Assembly (NCBI GenBank): GCA_015680685.1
Contig: MNCI01002038.1
Coordinates: forward strand, 26,392-53,802
Length of the DNA stretch: 27,411 nt
Direction of reading: 5' to 3'
From: Gnetum montanum
Lineage: Eukaryota > Streptophyta > Gnetopsida > Gnetales > Gnetaceae
Position 1 is the stretch's first letter. The number at the start of each line of letters is the position of its first letter. Of the stretch, positions 9,918 through 19,968 are shown in pieces. Both the position numbers and the translations under genes were made by a program. The notes below the pieces were generated by a model. The model did no database searches and was not told the origin of the DNA. It saw only the letters and a list, made by a program, of their open reading frames with translations.

Positions 9918-10690
9918 CAAGAAACATTTCAAGCCTTGAAAGAATAACAAAAGAATGAAGTCAAGGAGCTTCATAAGAAAGATGCAAAAGCATTATTCAT
10001 CATTCAATCTAGGTTAGATGTGATAATCTTTTCCAAAATTTTCATGCATTAAACAAGCAAAGCTACATGGGATGCATTGGAGATTGCATATAAGGGATCA
10101 TCAAAAGTTTGTGTTATCAAGCTACAAGTTTTAAGGAAATATTTTGAATTTGTGCATGCTAGATTCAAAAAATATTGATCAATACATTAGCTGATTTCAA
10201 CAAGTTCAAAATGGACTTAAATATTGTGGAGAAACACTTAATCAAAGGTGTGCTATTGAAAACATTCTTTGAAGTGTAACCAGATGATATGATCCTATCA
10301 TAGTGGCTATTGAAGAAGTAAGAGATCTTGATAAGATGATCATGGTTGAGTTCTTAGGAAGCTTAAGGACATACAACCAAAGGATTGCTGATCGTGAGGA
10401 TTCGATAACAAATGCATTTCAAGCAAAATTTCAGAAGACATCCAATCAAAATCAAAATCAAAATCAAAGATCCTTAGGTGGATCCTCATTTAGAGGATGT
10501 GGACATAATCACAATAGATCTAAAGGTCATGGTCATGGCAGAGCAAATCAATCAAAGGAAGGTAAGCATTGTGATTTCTGTGGCACCAACACCCACAATA
10601 CTCTTGAATGTTAGTTATGGAAGAAGTATGAAAATAATGGGAAAGAAAAAATTATAGAACATGAAGTTCAACAAAAAGATGAGAAATTTC
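9918..10690 (+). pseudogene. C1 copia gag relic
   Basis: Capsid region of a copia element (UBN2-type gag). Visible: KKDAKALFIIQSRLD (about 9985), WDALEIAYKGSSK (about 10065), then, after a one-base shift near 10170, IDQYIS, FQQVQNGLKYCGETLNQ and IAIEEVRDLDKM. A basic linker with NQNQNQNQ (10440-10470) precedes the zinc knuckle CDFCGTNTHNTLEC (about 10570-10611), spacing CX2CX4HX4C, for RNA packaging. Stops TAA, TGA and TAG interrupt it. The N-terminal part is cut off by insertion of A. Confidence 0.85.
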
Positions 10691-12090
10691 TTTATATTAA
10701 AAAGGAGGAAGATCAACTCCTGATCTCTGCAAAGGTACTAGATGTTGGCAACAACAACAATATTTGGTATGTTGATAGTGGGTGTAGTAATCACATGACA
10801 AGAAATAAGAAATTATTCTCAAGTTTAAAAAAATATGATAGAAAGGTAACCATAGGTAATGGGAAGTAGCTCTAACCATTATTGGGATTGGATCTCTTGC
10901 CTTCACAAAAACTCAAGGTGACAAATATGTTATTTCCCAAATCTATTTTGTTTCGAATCTTTCAAAATATTTATTAAGTGTGGGACACTTATGTTGCAAT
11001 GGGTATCATGTTAAATTTGAAAAAGATGTTTGTAAAATCTTTGAGGCTGATGATGATAAAGGTATTGTCATTATTCTTATAAGCAAGAATCACATGTACA
11101 AGTTGCAAATGCAAAAGGATGTTCATTATCTCACTATCATAGAAGACATAGCATGGACATGGCATGCTTAGTTAGGACATGTTAACTTTGGCTCAATGGA
11201 CTGCTTACAAAAAGCATAAATTGGAAGAGATATGCCAAAATTTTCTTTACCAAACAATCATGATTGTGGCATATGTCAACCAGGAAAAATTACAAGACTA
11301 CCATTTCCTAGGAAAGAACATAGATCTCAAGAAAAATTAGATCTAGTTCATATGGATTTATGTGGTCCCATGTAAACATTGAGCCTAGGTAAAAGCTAAT
11401 ACATGTTAATCATAGTGGATGATTTTTCAAGATTTTCTTGGGGATATTTTCTTAAATTAAAAGATCAACCATTGGGATTTTTTAAAGAATTCAAGGTGGA
11501 AGTAGAAAAACAAAGTGGAAATACAATAAAAAAAGTCTAGACAAATCATGATGGTGAATTTTTATCAAATGAATTTGATGAATTTTGTAAAAAAAATGGA
11601 ATTATTTTATCAAACTATCACATCATTTACACCCCAAAAAAATGGAATAGCTAAGAGAAAGAATAAAACAGTGGTAGAAATGGCAAGGTATCTCCTTCAA
11701 ATATCAGGCTTGGATAATAAGTTTTGGGTAGAAGCCTATGCAACATCAATTTATCTTTTAAATAGGGTGCCATCAAGGTTAATTCAAGATAAAACATCCT
11801 ATGAGTTTTGGTATGGCCATCGACAAAATATTACTCATTTACAAATATTTGGCTCTATTGGCTATGTTCATGTTCTTGCATAAAATAGGCAAAAATTAGA
11901 GTCAAAAGCAAAACAATGTACCTTTATTGGCTACTCCAACAATTCAAAAGCATATCGTTGTTATGAAAATGAAACAAATAAGTTCCTTGATGCATGTGAT
12001 GTACACTTTATTGAATTTGCTACCAATTATGGTAAACAATATGGAGGAAAACATAGGTTTGATGTGGAACCTACAAAGGTCATTGAATAG
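10691..12090 (+). pseudogene. C1 copia protease-integrase relic
   Basis: Protease motif WYVDSGCSNHM (DSG at 10773-10781) processes the polyprotein in intact relatives. A frameshift near 10865 is followed by YFVSNLSKYLLSVGHL and the pre-integrase motif WHA.LGHVNFGSM (about 11160). The integrase zinc site (HDCGICQPGK, about 11260) and core follow: VHMDLCGP (first Asp, about 11350), VDDFSRFSWGYFLK, TNHDGEF (second Asp, about 11545). A second shift near 11620 precedes TPQKNGIAKRKNKTVVEMAR. The catalytic Glu is Lys (AAG at 11653-11655), so integrase is dead. The C-terminal part (KQCTFIGYSNNSKAYRCY) is present to about 12090. Confidence 0.9.
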
Positions 12091-12911
12091 TAGCAAAATA
12101 ACATAAACTTTGTAAGAAACAACACATCTATATGCCAACCATAGCATTTAAACTTCCACTATGGGCATTTTCCCTCATTTGTAGTAGCCATGGAAGCAAC
12201 ATCATCTACAGTATTACCGAGGCTTCCTGTTATAGCACCATTCAACAACTGTAGTCACACAAGGTAGCAACAACATCTACTCTCATGTGATTGGGATAGA
12301 AACCTGCCATCCAATCAACTATACAATGGATGATCTACTTCACCTACTGAGAACTCTTTCTATGCACATGCAAATGAATATGTATCAACAATGCCACTAC
12401 AAGGTGATTGTGGCATCCACAACTCTTGCATCTGTTCAACCCTCAACTAACAATGCACCAATACAATCTCCTTTGAGAAGTTTAGCAATCATCCTCTTAA
12501 CTAGTCATGGTGTTGCATGCCTTTGATGGATTGCAATTTCAAGTACATGAATAGTAGTGTGTGGAATAATGACAATAGTAGTAGAGGAGAAGACGTGGCT
12601 GCTACTATCAACCCCAACTATGCACAATGAAGCAACAAAGAAAATGTGTTATGTGTGAATACAACTAAATTCCAACACAACGGTAACCAAATTTTACCAT
12701 CATTTCATTGGACATCCTTAAAATAGTACACTAGTTATCCTACAACTCTAAATGTGGGGGTTCCATGTGCCCTACTATAAGATATTTAACATCTGCATTA
12801 ATGCCAGAATTGGGAGATAGATTGTGCAGTTACTAGCCATCTTTTTTCTCCTCATTTTATGGGATAAACCCCATTTGCCTCTATTTCTCTTATTGCTCCA
12901 CATTGGGATAT
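12091..12911 (+). pseudogene. In-frame segment of unknown identity after copia integrase
   Basis: The frame of the integrase C-terminus continues for about 270 codons with no indel and only a few stops, each reachable from Gln or Arg by one C-to-T change. It is rich in Asn, Ser, Thr, Cys and His (e.g. MEATSSTVLPRLPVIAPFNN, about 12190; SSVWNNDNSSRGEDVAAT, about 12551). None of the expected RT landmarks (KARLVAKG, DVKNAFL, YVDD) is present. It reads on after E2 at 19969. It may be an expanded integrase-RT linker or a captured piece of a host gene with a low-complexity tail; I do not recognise it. Confidence 0.5.
12907..12911. repeat. Target-site duplication of E2, left copy
   Basis: GATAT directly before the 3' LTR edge, identical to 19964-19968. 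Five-base duplications are normal for these elements. Confidence 0.9.
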
Positions 12912-13680
12912 TGATGAGTGGCGAGGTACCCCTACACTCAACCATATGAATACAAGCGTTTCACACGCAATTTGGTCAAACTCCAAGGACTAAGTGCTTA
13001 CGCGCTTTAATGGAACACTTAAGGTTAATCAATCGTTGTCTTCCCAAACTTACTTGTATTGTCATGATTGTATGGTTAAGTAAGCCTGAGGTATATGATT
13101 TTTATATCTTTTATCTTTTTAATGTCTTATGCTAATTGGGGAAGGTGAAGAGAACTAAGTGACTAACTTTCATTAACTATTCACTAACTAGGTTCTAATT
13201 GTTCCTAACACCAGTATCCATTCCCATTTGCTGCACACATCTTGAACCAGTGCAACGCTACTGGGATTACCAAACACTAATCGTTACTGGGCTACCAAGT
13301 GCTGCACACATGCTCGAAGTGGTCATACTGAGTGCACTTAACTAGGAGAGTCAAGGGTTGAGAGAGATTAATTAACTAGGAAAGCATTTAAACATTCAAT
13401 AATAATTAATTACTATTTATCTTAGTCCATATGCTGCAAGGTTTATCATAAAGTTCATCTTTATTGCCGTACATAAATGTGTGCTCAGGTATAATTTTCT
13501 CGAATAAAGATCCGATCACTTTAAGACTCCTACTGCGAGCACATGGAAATTATTCTAACTTTGGAATGGTAAAACTGCAAGAGTTTAGCTAAGGGTCTAA
13601 GTCTTACTACCTAAAACAAGGGAAGCCACCTCTTATTTATAGATAATAAGATGGGACGTGATATCACATACGTGATACCA
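12912..13680 (-). repeat. E2 3' LTR
   Basis: 769 bp. Minus strand starts TGGTATCACG (13680) and ends CACTCATCA (12912). TATA box CTATAAATA at 13634-13642, only 38 bp from the LTR start. Poly(A) region GGCAATAAAGATGAAC at about 13455-13470. Two copies of the roughly 25-bp repeat at about 13253-13303. It lacks about 29 bp of U3, including the TGATGAGCCA start, that the 5' LTR has. A slip between two TGAT repeats would explain the loss at the very end. Confidence 0.9.
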
Positions 13681-13693
13681 TACCCCCATGACT
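13681..13693 (-). other. E2 polypurine tract
   Basis: Minus strand AGTCATGGGGGTA abuts the 3' LTR start. The core AGTCATGGGGG recurs exactly at 14241-14251 and 15576-15586. It is the plus-strand primer in intact relatives. Confidence 0.75.
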
Positions 13694-14235
13694 GAATGAA
13701 AACTTGTCCTTGAGTTCCTTACAAAATATTGGGAAGGTATGGGATTATTGACTTGAATGACACTAATGGTGAATGGGGTGACACGTGAACGGATCATCAT
13801 TTCAATACATGGAAATATTAGTGTTCATGACCTCAAGAGTGAACACTATACACATTTGACATCCTACATTATTTGGCAGCTAAGAGAGAAGAGAGAGAGA
13901 AAAGAAGAAGATGTGTTTCTGCCGATGCCAAAATTGCACCTTCCGTTGTCCATCCATAACCGCGCCATCAATCTTGTTCCTTGCATACAGTTCCAGCACT
14001 AGTCCATCCTAGGTGTTTCCTCTAGCACTAGTCCATTTTTGTATGATTACCATCTGCACATACAACATAGTCTCATATTACCAAGGATAAATAAATCACA
14101 ATGTAATTAATACCTTCCCTTGGTGTACAGTTTATTGGCTGTGTGATATGGCTAATATGGATTTTGGAGATATAACACTGGTGACTACTGAAGGTGTAAG
14201 GTGTAGAGGTTAGGAGAAAATTGAAAAAATTGGAC
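13694..14235 (-). other. E2 unmatched block upstream of the polypurine tract
   Basis: In A the conserved spacer is followed by the internal promoter and coiled-coil ORF. In E2 that whole part is missing and about 540 bp of different sequence stands here. On the minus strand an open stretch reads ELYARNKIDGAVMDGQRKVQ and continues to a pyrimidine-rich CTCTCTCTC tract. The 11-mer CACTAGTCCAT occurs twice at 13998-14035. A plus-strand frame of 81 codons (13757-14002) also crosses it, without recognisable motifs. It may be captured host DNA or a diverged remnant; I do not recognise it. Confidence 0.4.
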
Positions 14236-15600
14236 CAGGACCCCCATGACTAAGAGCAATCCTCCGGTAGCGATAGAATGGAAAAATATAAGGAATAAGA
14301 AAGATGGAGAAAGAGAAACAAAGACAATGTCGATAAAATGGATGTGAGAGGTGGAAACGAATAAAATAAATGTTGATTGTAGAAATGTTTAAGGGAAAGA
14401 AGTTAACTGATGTACCAAATAGGAATGCCAGTGGGTCCTCCCCAAAGTAGGCTCATGCCCTTAATGCCTTGACAATCCCACATTCAAAGAGTCTGTAGGC
14501 TCTAGAAATTTCATTTGGAAGAAAGAGTTAAAGTCTTAACCACAAGAATTTACCAAAAAGAAAATGAAGTATCAACCAAAATATAGACTACTAATATAGC
14601 TGGCAATGAGGTGGAAAATGGAGAAAGAATGATGAGGAGAAGAGAATGGAATGGAGTCCCAAGAACAAGGTGGTGTACAGCCCCTTATGTATTTATGGTT
14701 AATGTGACTTAGTAGATCTCATTCCAAATCTAGCCTCAAACTATCCACATTCAATGACTTCTCATTAATACACTTGGCCAATCCATCCACTTGAAGTAGC
14801 AAGAATGCTTCCACCAAAGAGTCACCACCATTCTGAAGAAATGAGAAAAGGAAAAGTAGAAAGCGAGAGAGGGCCTTAGCTAGAGGGAACATGTTTATTT
14901 AGTTCCATAACTAGTGCTTGTAGCCTAGAGGATTATTTTGTCTAAGGGGTGTGCTTTGAATTCTCACTTTTTTTCTTTTTTTTTTTTGCATGAGAACCAC
15001 ACCATGCAAAGACTTATTATTTTTATTAGCTTATCTTCCCGATAATGGAGCAACGTCGGAATGGTAAGGAAAATCTAAGAGGAAAACATCCAAGCACCCA
15101 AGAGAATGGCCAACACAAATGCATCAAATCCCCTTGAAGTTACACCCTTTTCAATCCTTGAGTCCTTCCGTAGTTTGAGAAATTCCCAGTCACCAATTCA
15201 TTGATAGTTCTATTATTTAAAGAAAGGGACTGTACAGTTCCAAGCCAAGAGAGACCATAGAAGTTCATGGATGTACAGATGATGTGGACTCATTTCTTGT
15301 TATATCAAGAGAACCATACCTTAGTATCAACATTATAACTCAAAGGTAAAAACCAAACGTTAGCAATCAATGGAATATAGTTCATACCACCATCAGGAGC
15401 ACTTATTACGTGACGAACCTAACAAAATAAACAACACACAAAGAAATGAAAGAGTATAAACGATGTTGCAAAACAAAAATAAGAAAAGTTAAAGAAATTT
15501 GTAAAAAAAAAAATGTGTAAAAAAAAACTTAAAAAGGAACTAAGGGCCTCAAATGATCAACAAAGGTGGCCATCTCCCCCATGACTGAGTTGGAAGGGGG
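14236..15600 (-). other. E2 post-integrase non-coding spacer
   Basis: The reverse complement aligns in block order with 3840-5330 of element A: CTAAGGCCCTCTCTCGC (14868-14884) matches about 4672, and GAGCCTACTTTGGGGAGGA (about 14434-14452) matches about 5091. No sustained ORF. Two copies of AGTCATGGGGG bracket it (15576-15586 and 14241-14251). A poly(A)-like run (14967-14988) is part of the shared spacer. Confidence 0.7.
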
Positions 15601-15609
15601 AGATCTGAA

Positions 15610-15720
15610 ATAATGAGCGAGTCATCCCTTCTCTGAGGTATTATGTGCATTGACCGTTCTAGATTCATGGTAAGGTTTGGTCCATTGAAAATTTACTAGT
15701 AATATCTTATCAGAGCACTT
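15610..15720 (-). pseudogene. E2 residual integrase C-terminus
   Basis: Minus strand reads LLVNFQWTKPYHESRTVNA followed by a TGA stop. It matches LVNIQQVKPFLELRQASA of the A integrase tail and the V.G...KPY end of Athila integrases. Only about 30 codons remain. It is followed at once by the spacer, just as in A, which fixes the right-hand limit of the internal deletion. Confidence 0.55.
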
Positions 15721-15987
15721 GTTTGAATTTTTTAGGAGTCTTCAACTTCTCCCAACTGATGTTTTTAGGTTAAGGTTTGGAAGTTCGTGATGCTCTTGCT
15801 TAGTGCATCTATGCTTTCGATGTGAGCGCAAGTTGTTCCCTCAGTTAGTTCCATGCATGTTGGTGAGTTGCTCTCTTGATCAGGTATCAACCACTGGGTC
15901 TCTTCTTGTTATGTGGTTGCTACATACAAGCACTTTTGTATGTTAATTTCTTGTGCACACTGGTTGCATGCAAGAAATGTTGAAAAT
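15721..15987 (-). other. E2 deletion junction between protease and integrase tail
   Basis: The upper part (15840-15987) aligns with the protease-RT spacer of E3 at 21450-21640. The lower part joins the integrase tail. All of RT and RNase H, normally about 2 kb, are missing. There is no recognisable protein motif across the junction. Confidence 0.55.
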
Positions 15988-16460
15988 CCCTACATGCAGT
16001 CACACCTTGTATCACTGTATGTGATGCATGGAACCTTCTTCTTCTCGATCTTCCCAAAAGGTTTTTCCTTAGATATTTCTAGGAAAAGATTGTGGATTCC
16101 TAGGTGTGCATTTATGGTACTTAGCCATGCCCTTCCCATGATTATTAAGAAGCCTCCTTTATCATTGTTTACTTGTATCACTAGGAAATCAACTGGGTAT
16201 GACCACCCACACACAGTGGTAATGATGTCCTCCACCAGTGCCAAGGGAACAGTGATGGACTAGTCAGCCAGCTCTAGGTGAATATTGCTCTTCTTTAATG
16301 GAGGTAGGTTCCAGGCTTTGTACATCTCTTGCGATATTAAGTTGACTCTAGAACCTGAGTCCAGAAGAGCTTTACATGGTTCATTCCCAGCGACTTGGAG
16401 ATAGATTAGAGGGCTTCTAGGGTTAGAGAATTTCTTGGGAAGGTGGCCCTCCTTAATCCA
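15988..16460 (-). pseudogene. E2 retropepsin-type protease
   Basis: Aspartic protease domain in the same frame as the gag tail. PLIYLQVAGNEPCKALLDSG (about 16355-16415) holds the catalytic Asp-Ser-Gly at 16353-16361. NLISQEMYKAWNLPPLKKS and DIITTVCGWSYPVDFLVIQ follow. IIMGRAWLSTINA (about 16110-16150) is the second family signature (ILGR.WL). One stop (TAG at about 16260) splits it. The active site is intact, which is not the case in E3. Plus-strand ORFs over this stretch are shadows. Confidence 0.85.
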
Positions 16461-19020
16461 ATTAGTAATGGCATGTGTTAACATAACTGTGTGCGTTGAG
16501 CTCGATTCTTGGTTTGAAGGGAGATCTGAAGCCTTATTTGATGGAGAGGCGTTCAGAGGTTCAACCACTTATGGTTGTGAGGGCTTGGTTGGGCTGTTGG
16601 TTCTGAAGAATGGTCTTCTCTTCATATGGTTGTTAGAATCGATAGTGGGTTGAAGATTCATAGACCTCGTAGCATTGTGTTGCCATGGTTGAGTGGGGAG
16701 TTCCCCTTGCATTGTTGGAGTGGGTGGTAATGGAGCTATCAACGTGAGAGTTGTGGATGGATTTGGAGGATGGTATGTTTGTGGGTTGTCTCCCCTAGGA
16801 GAAGGAGTCCTATAATACTCCTAAGCTTGGTAGTGACATTGTGGTGTCACGTTACCAATAGAGTCACATGGAGAGATTGCCTACTACATGTAGTAGCCAT
16901 ATGGATTTGGTTTCCGGTAGGGGTATTGTTGCCTTGGTGGTGGCATCCCCCATGATTGTGGGTATTTCCATTATTGGTGTTGCTCAATAGGTTGTGGTTG
17001 AGTTCCACTTAGATAATACATTGAAGGTTGGTGGAACTACCTTGGGTTACCTTGGGGATAAGGTAACCATCGGGGTGCTTGTTGTTTGTTAAGTCGTGGG
17101 TTGAGTGCATACACCCTAGACTCTTGTAGATGTGAGATCACGAGGAAACATCCCTTAGGATGGTCATATTGGCATATCTCACGTCCACCATCATTATCCA
17201 TATCTGAATCCACAACCTCTTCGGTGATGGCCATTTTACCCTTACCTATGTTACGTGCATTGTCCACTTCTCTCTTTTTCTTTTTTTCATAGTCACTACC
17301 TTGCTCCCTAGACTCCTCTACAATTTTAAGAATAGTTTTAAACCTACTATCCAGGGAGTCTGACATTTGGTCTACCTTTGCCGATATCTCTATTGTTAAT
17401 TTTTGGAGTGGCAAGGTTTTCCTATTCACCATCTCTTCGAGTGGTGACTCTTCCTCCTCCTCACAGAATCTCACTCCCATTTTTCGGAGGTAAGGATCTC
17501 GATTGTACTCTTTTGTACTTTCTCTCGTACGTAGCTCCCCTTCTTCCTTGGCTACTTGCTCTAGCAATCTATGAACCTGATGAGACTTAAGCTCTGATAA
17601 TCTCCCTTGGGCATACATTCCAGGGGTTCTCCTTGTTTCATGCCTAAGTCCATCTACGAGATGGCGTAGTTGATCCCGCTGCGAATAACCATGGCCCGGG
17701 CAACGATGTAATAGTGCATAATAATGGCCCATGGAAGCATCCAAGGGTTCATGATTTCCTTGCTTCCATCCTTGGATTTGCTTTTGTAGGTTAGACACTT
17801 AGGAGTATGTTTGGTACTTATCATTAAAAATTTCTAACATTGTACTCCACCTCTGAATGGATTCCAGTTCTAAGGACCGATACCAGCTTTCAGCTTCTTT
17901 TACTAGTGTCCTTGGAAACAACTTTAGTTTTTGCCATTTGTTTCTATGTTCTGCAAGGCACATGCATCATGGAATTCTTGTAAGTGATTTTGAGGATCAA
18001 TGTTATATCTCCCCTCAAACTGTGAGATGTTATTCATGTTTAACCTCTTGATCCTACTATCTTTTTGGTGCCTTGTGGGAACTCTTATGGCCTCTGTTAT
18101 GTCTAGCATGCTTTTAGTTATGAGTAGGGGTTTTTCATGGTCATCTCGTTCATAGTGTCTGTGATGTCTACATGATTTCCTACTCTCCCTTCTTCCATGC
18201 CTTGATTCCTTCAAGTGCCCTCGTCCTCTTTCTCCACTGTCTCGTCGATGTTTTTCACTCTGTTTACCTTTATCCTCATGGTTAGTTTCCTTATGACTAC
18301 GGCCGAATACTGAAGGAGAGGGTGAATGTGATGATGAAGGTGAAGAAGAAGGAGAACCATCGCCATGATGGTGTTTTGTACCTTCTCTTCTGTGGTCCTG
18401 GCCACGATCGTGATCACAATCAAAACATCTTCCCTTATCATGTGTTTGTGTTCCCTCATTGAACACTTCGTGTTTGTGGGGATCAGAATCAAGGTTGTGA
18501 ACTGTGGAGTGGAGGTTCTAATACACCACCTCCTGACCATCGTTAGGAGGGGGAACATCATTTGGTGGGGATCCTGGTGAAGCAGGTTAACCACCCTCAA
18601 TTTCTTTCAAGACATGCGGAGCATTATGGGGCCATTTACCCTTTGAGGATGTATGATATCTCTCCTAGTGTAAGTTCCTTTGATGTTGCACTTCTGTGGA
18701 ATGGTAGTCCCTTGTGTCATGATTGCATGCAACATATTCTATGTACAAAGATGACATGCCTATTCATGAGATAGCACGAAGGAGCATGTTGGGGACTGAT
18801 CAGTCTGGAGGCAACACTATGTTTCCTTCCAAGTCTCTCCAACGTAGTTGTTCATCTTGATGGAGAATAAAGGTAAAATTAGGTACATACTCATCGTGAT
18901 GAATATATACTACTAAAAATGTTGAGGGACTAGCGGATCTTTGTTATGCGTGTTATGCCACCGACTGTCTCTTATGTTAGTCCTAGGCAGTGAAGTGCTC
19001 TTGTGTGAAGAAGAAGACAT
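16461..19020 (-). pseudogene. E2 gag relic with proline/glutamine-rich linker
   Basis: Start ATG at 19020 (MSSSSHKSTSLPRTN). Frames change at least twice (start region, 18466-17924, 17798-17037). Order: N-terminal conserved region (HHDEYVPNFTFILHQDE, about 18880); Asp/His/Arg-rich low-complexity stretch (HRHYERDDHEKP, about 18140); gag core from SQFEGRYNIDPQNH (about 18010) through GHYYALLHRCPGHGYSQRDQ to VDGLRHETRRTPGMYAQGRL (about 17600); a coiled coil (LLEQVAKEEGELRTRES); a knuckle relic at 17149-17190 in which one Cys is Arg and the last is Phe; and a Pro/Gln-rich linker to the protease. One TAG ends the 17037 frame; E2 keeps Gln or Arg codons at several sites where E4 has stops. Confidence 0.85.
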
Positions 19021-19146
19021 TTTCATCTTGTTCGGTGTGCAATTTACTGTTATCTTATCTTTTCTTGATTAACCCTAAGGGTTTGTTCTAACGTCCCAAT
19101 GATATGAATGATTTCCTATGTTCTACGTAGCACACAAACAACTAAG

Positions 19147-19164
19147 TCCCTGGTAACGTCGCCA
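19147..19164 (-). other. E2 primer-binding site (tRNA-Asp type)
   Basis: Minus strand TGGCGACGTTACCAGGGA, one base from the LTR end; three of 18 positions differ from the tRNA-Asp complement. The 126-bp leader from here to the gag ATG at 19020 shows no other feature. Confidence 0.85.
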
Positions 19165-19165
19165 A

Positions 19166-19963
19166 TGATGAGTGGTGAGGTACCCCTACACTCAACCATA
19201 CGAATACAAGTGTTTCACACGCGATCTAGTCGAACTCCAAGGACTAAGTGCTTATGCGCCTTAATGGAACACTTAAGGTTAATCAATCGCTGTCTTCCCA
19301 AACTTACTTGTATTGTCACGGTTGTATCGTTAAGTAAGCCTGAGGTATATGATTTTTATATCTTTTATCTTTTTAATGTCTTATGCTAATCAGGGAAGGT
19401 GAAGAGAGCTAAGTGACTAACTTTCATTAACTATTCACTAACTAAGTTCTAATTTTTCCTAACACTAGTATCTGTTCCCATTTTCTGCACACATCCTAAA
19501 CGAGTGCAACGCTACTGGGATTACCAAACGCTAATCGTTACTGGGCTACCAAGTGCTACACACATTCTTGAAGCGGTCGTACTGAGTGCACTTAACTAGG
19601 AGAGTCAAGGGTTGAGAGAGATTAATTAACTAGGAAATAATTTAAACATTTAACAATAATTAATTACTATTTAGCTTAGTCCATATGCTACAAGGTTTAT
19701 CATAAAGTTCATCTTTATTGCCATACACAAATGTATGCTTAGGTACAATTTGCTCGAATAAAGATCTATTCACTTTAAGGCTCCTACTACGGGCACATGG
19801 AAATTATTCTAACTCTGGAATGGTAAAACTGCAAGAGTTTAGCTAAGGGTCTAAGTCTTACTGCCTACAATAAGGGAAGCCACCTCTTATTTATAGATAA
19901 TAAGATGGGACGCGATATTGCAGGGCGGACGCGATATCCCGGATGCGATATCATGGCTCATCA
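19166..19963 (-). repeat. E2 5' LTR
   Basis: 798 bp. Minus strand starts TGATGAGCCATGATATCGC (19963) and ends CACTCATCA (19166), giving perfect 7-bp inverted ends TGATGAG/CTCATCA. The GATAT duplication follows at 19964. GGCAATAAAGATGAAC at about 19710 is the poly(A) region. Two roughly 25-bp repeat units lie at 19507-19557. Confidence 0.92.
19888..19963 (-). promoter_or_regulatory. E2 U3 promoter: TATA box plus three GATATCGC-type units
   Basis: TATA element CTATAAATA at 19888-19896. Upstream, three tandem units of the form GATATCGCATCC / GATATCGCGTCC / AATATCGCGTCC lie within 50 bp; the 3' LTR of the same element has only two (GTATCACG, GATATCACGTCC). GATATC is itself palindromic. U3 before the TATA box is only 67 bp, short for a plant LTR. 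Confidence 0.65.
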
Positions 19964-19968
19964 GATAT
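19964..19968. repeat. Target-site duplication of E2, right copy
   Basis: GATAT, identical to 12907-12911. Confidence 0.9.

Larger units (their letters stand above)
9913..12911 (+). mobile_element. C1: Ty1/copia element, first segment (gag to post-integrase)
   Basis: Plus-strand copia polyprotein, interrupted on the left by A (in gag) and on the right by E2 at 12912. Order: gag, zinc knuckle, protease, GAG-pre-integrase, integrase, then a segment of unknown identity. The polyprotein resumes at 19969 after E2 is removed. Its 5' LTR and gag N-terminus lie beyond A, outside the window. Confidence 0.9.
12912..19963 (-). mobile_element. E2: complete but deleted Ty3/gypsy element lacking RT and RNase H
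   Basis: 7,052 bp, minus strand, flanked by GATAT duplications. From its 5' end: LTR (19166-19963), PBS, gag, protease, a deletion that removes RT, RNase H and almost all integrase, an integrase tail, a conserved spacer, a unique block, a polypurine tract, and the 3' LTR (12912-13680). By eye about 46 of 690 aligned bases differ between the LTRs outside U3 (about 93% identity, mostly transitions, no indels), so insertion is old but younger than C1. It could have moved only with enzymes supplied in trans, if the deletion predates insertion. Confidence 0.9.

Noticed and set aside
12091-12911. Assignment to a named transcription-factor family
   Set aside because: The Asn/Ser/His-rich composition is suggestive of such tails, but there is no domain to support a name.
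15913-16653. Plus-strand ORFs of 116 and 72 codons
   Set aside because: They are antisense to the E2 protease and gag tail, which have recognisable motifs on the minus strand.
17086-18774. Several plus-strand ORFs of 64-71 codons
   Set aside because: All lie opposite the E2 gag reading frames and have no motif of their own.
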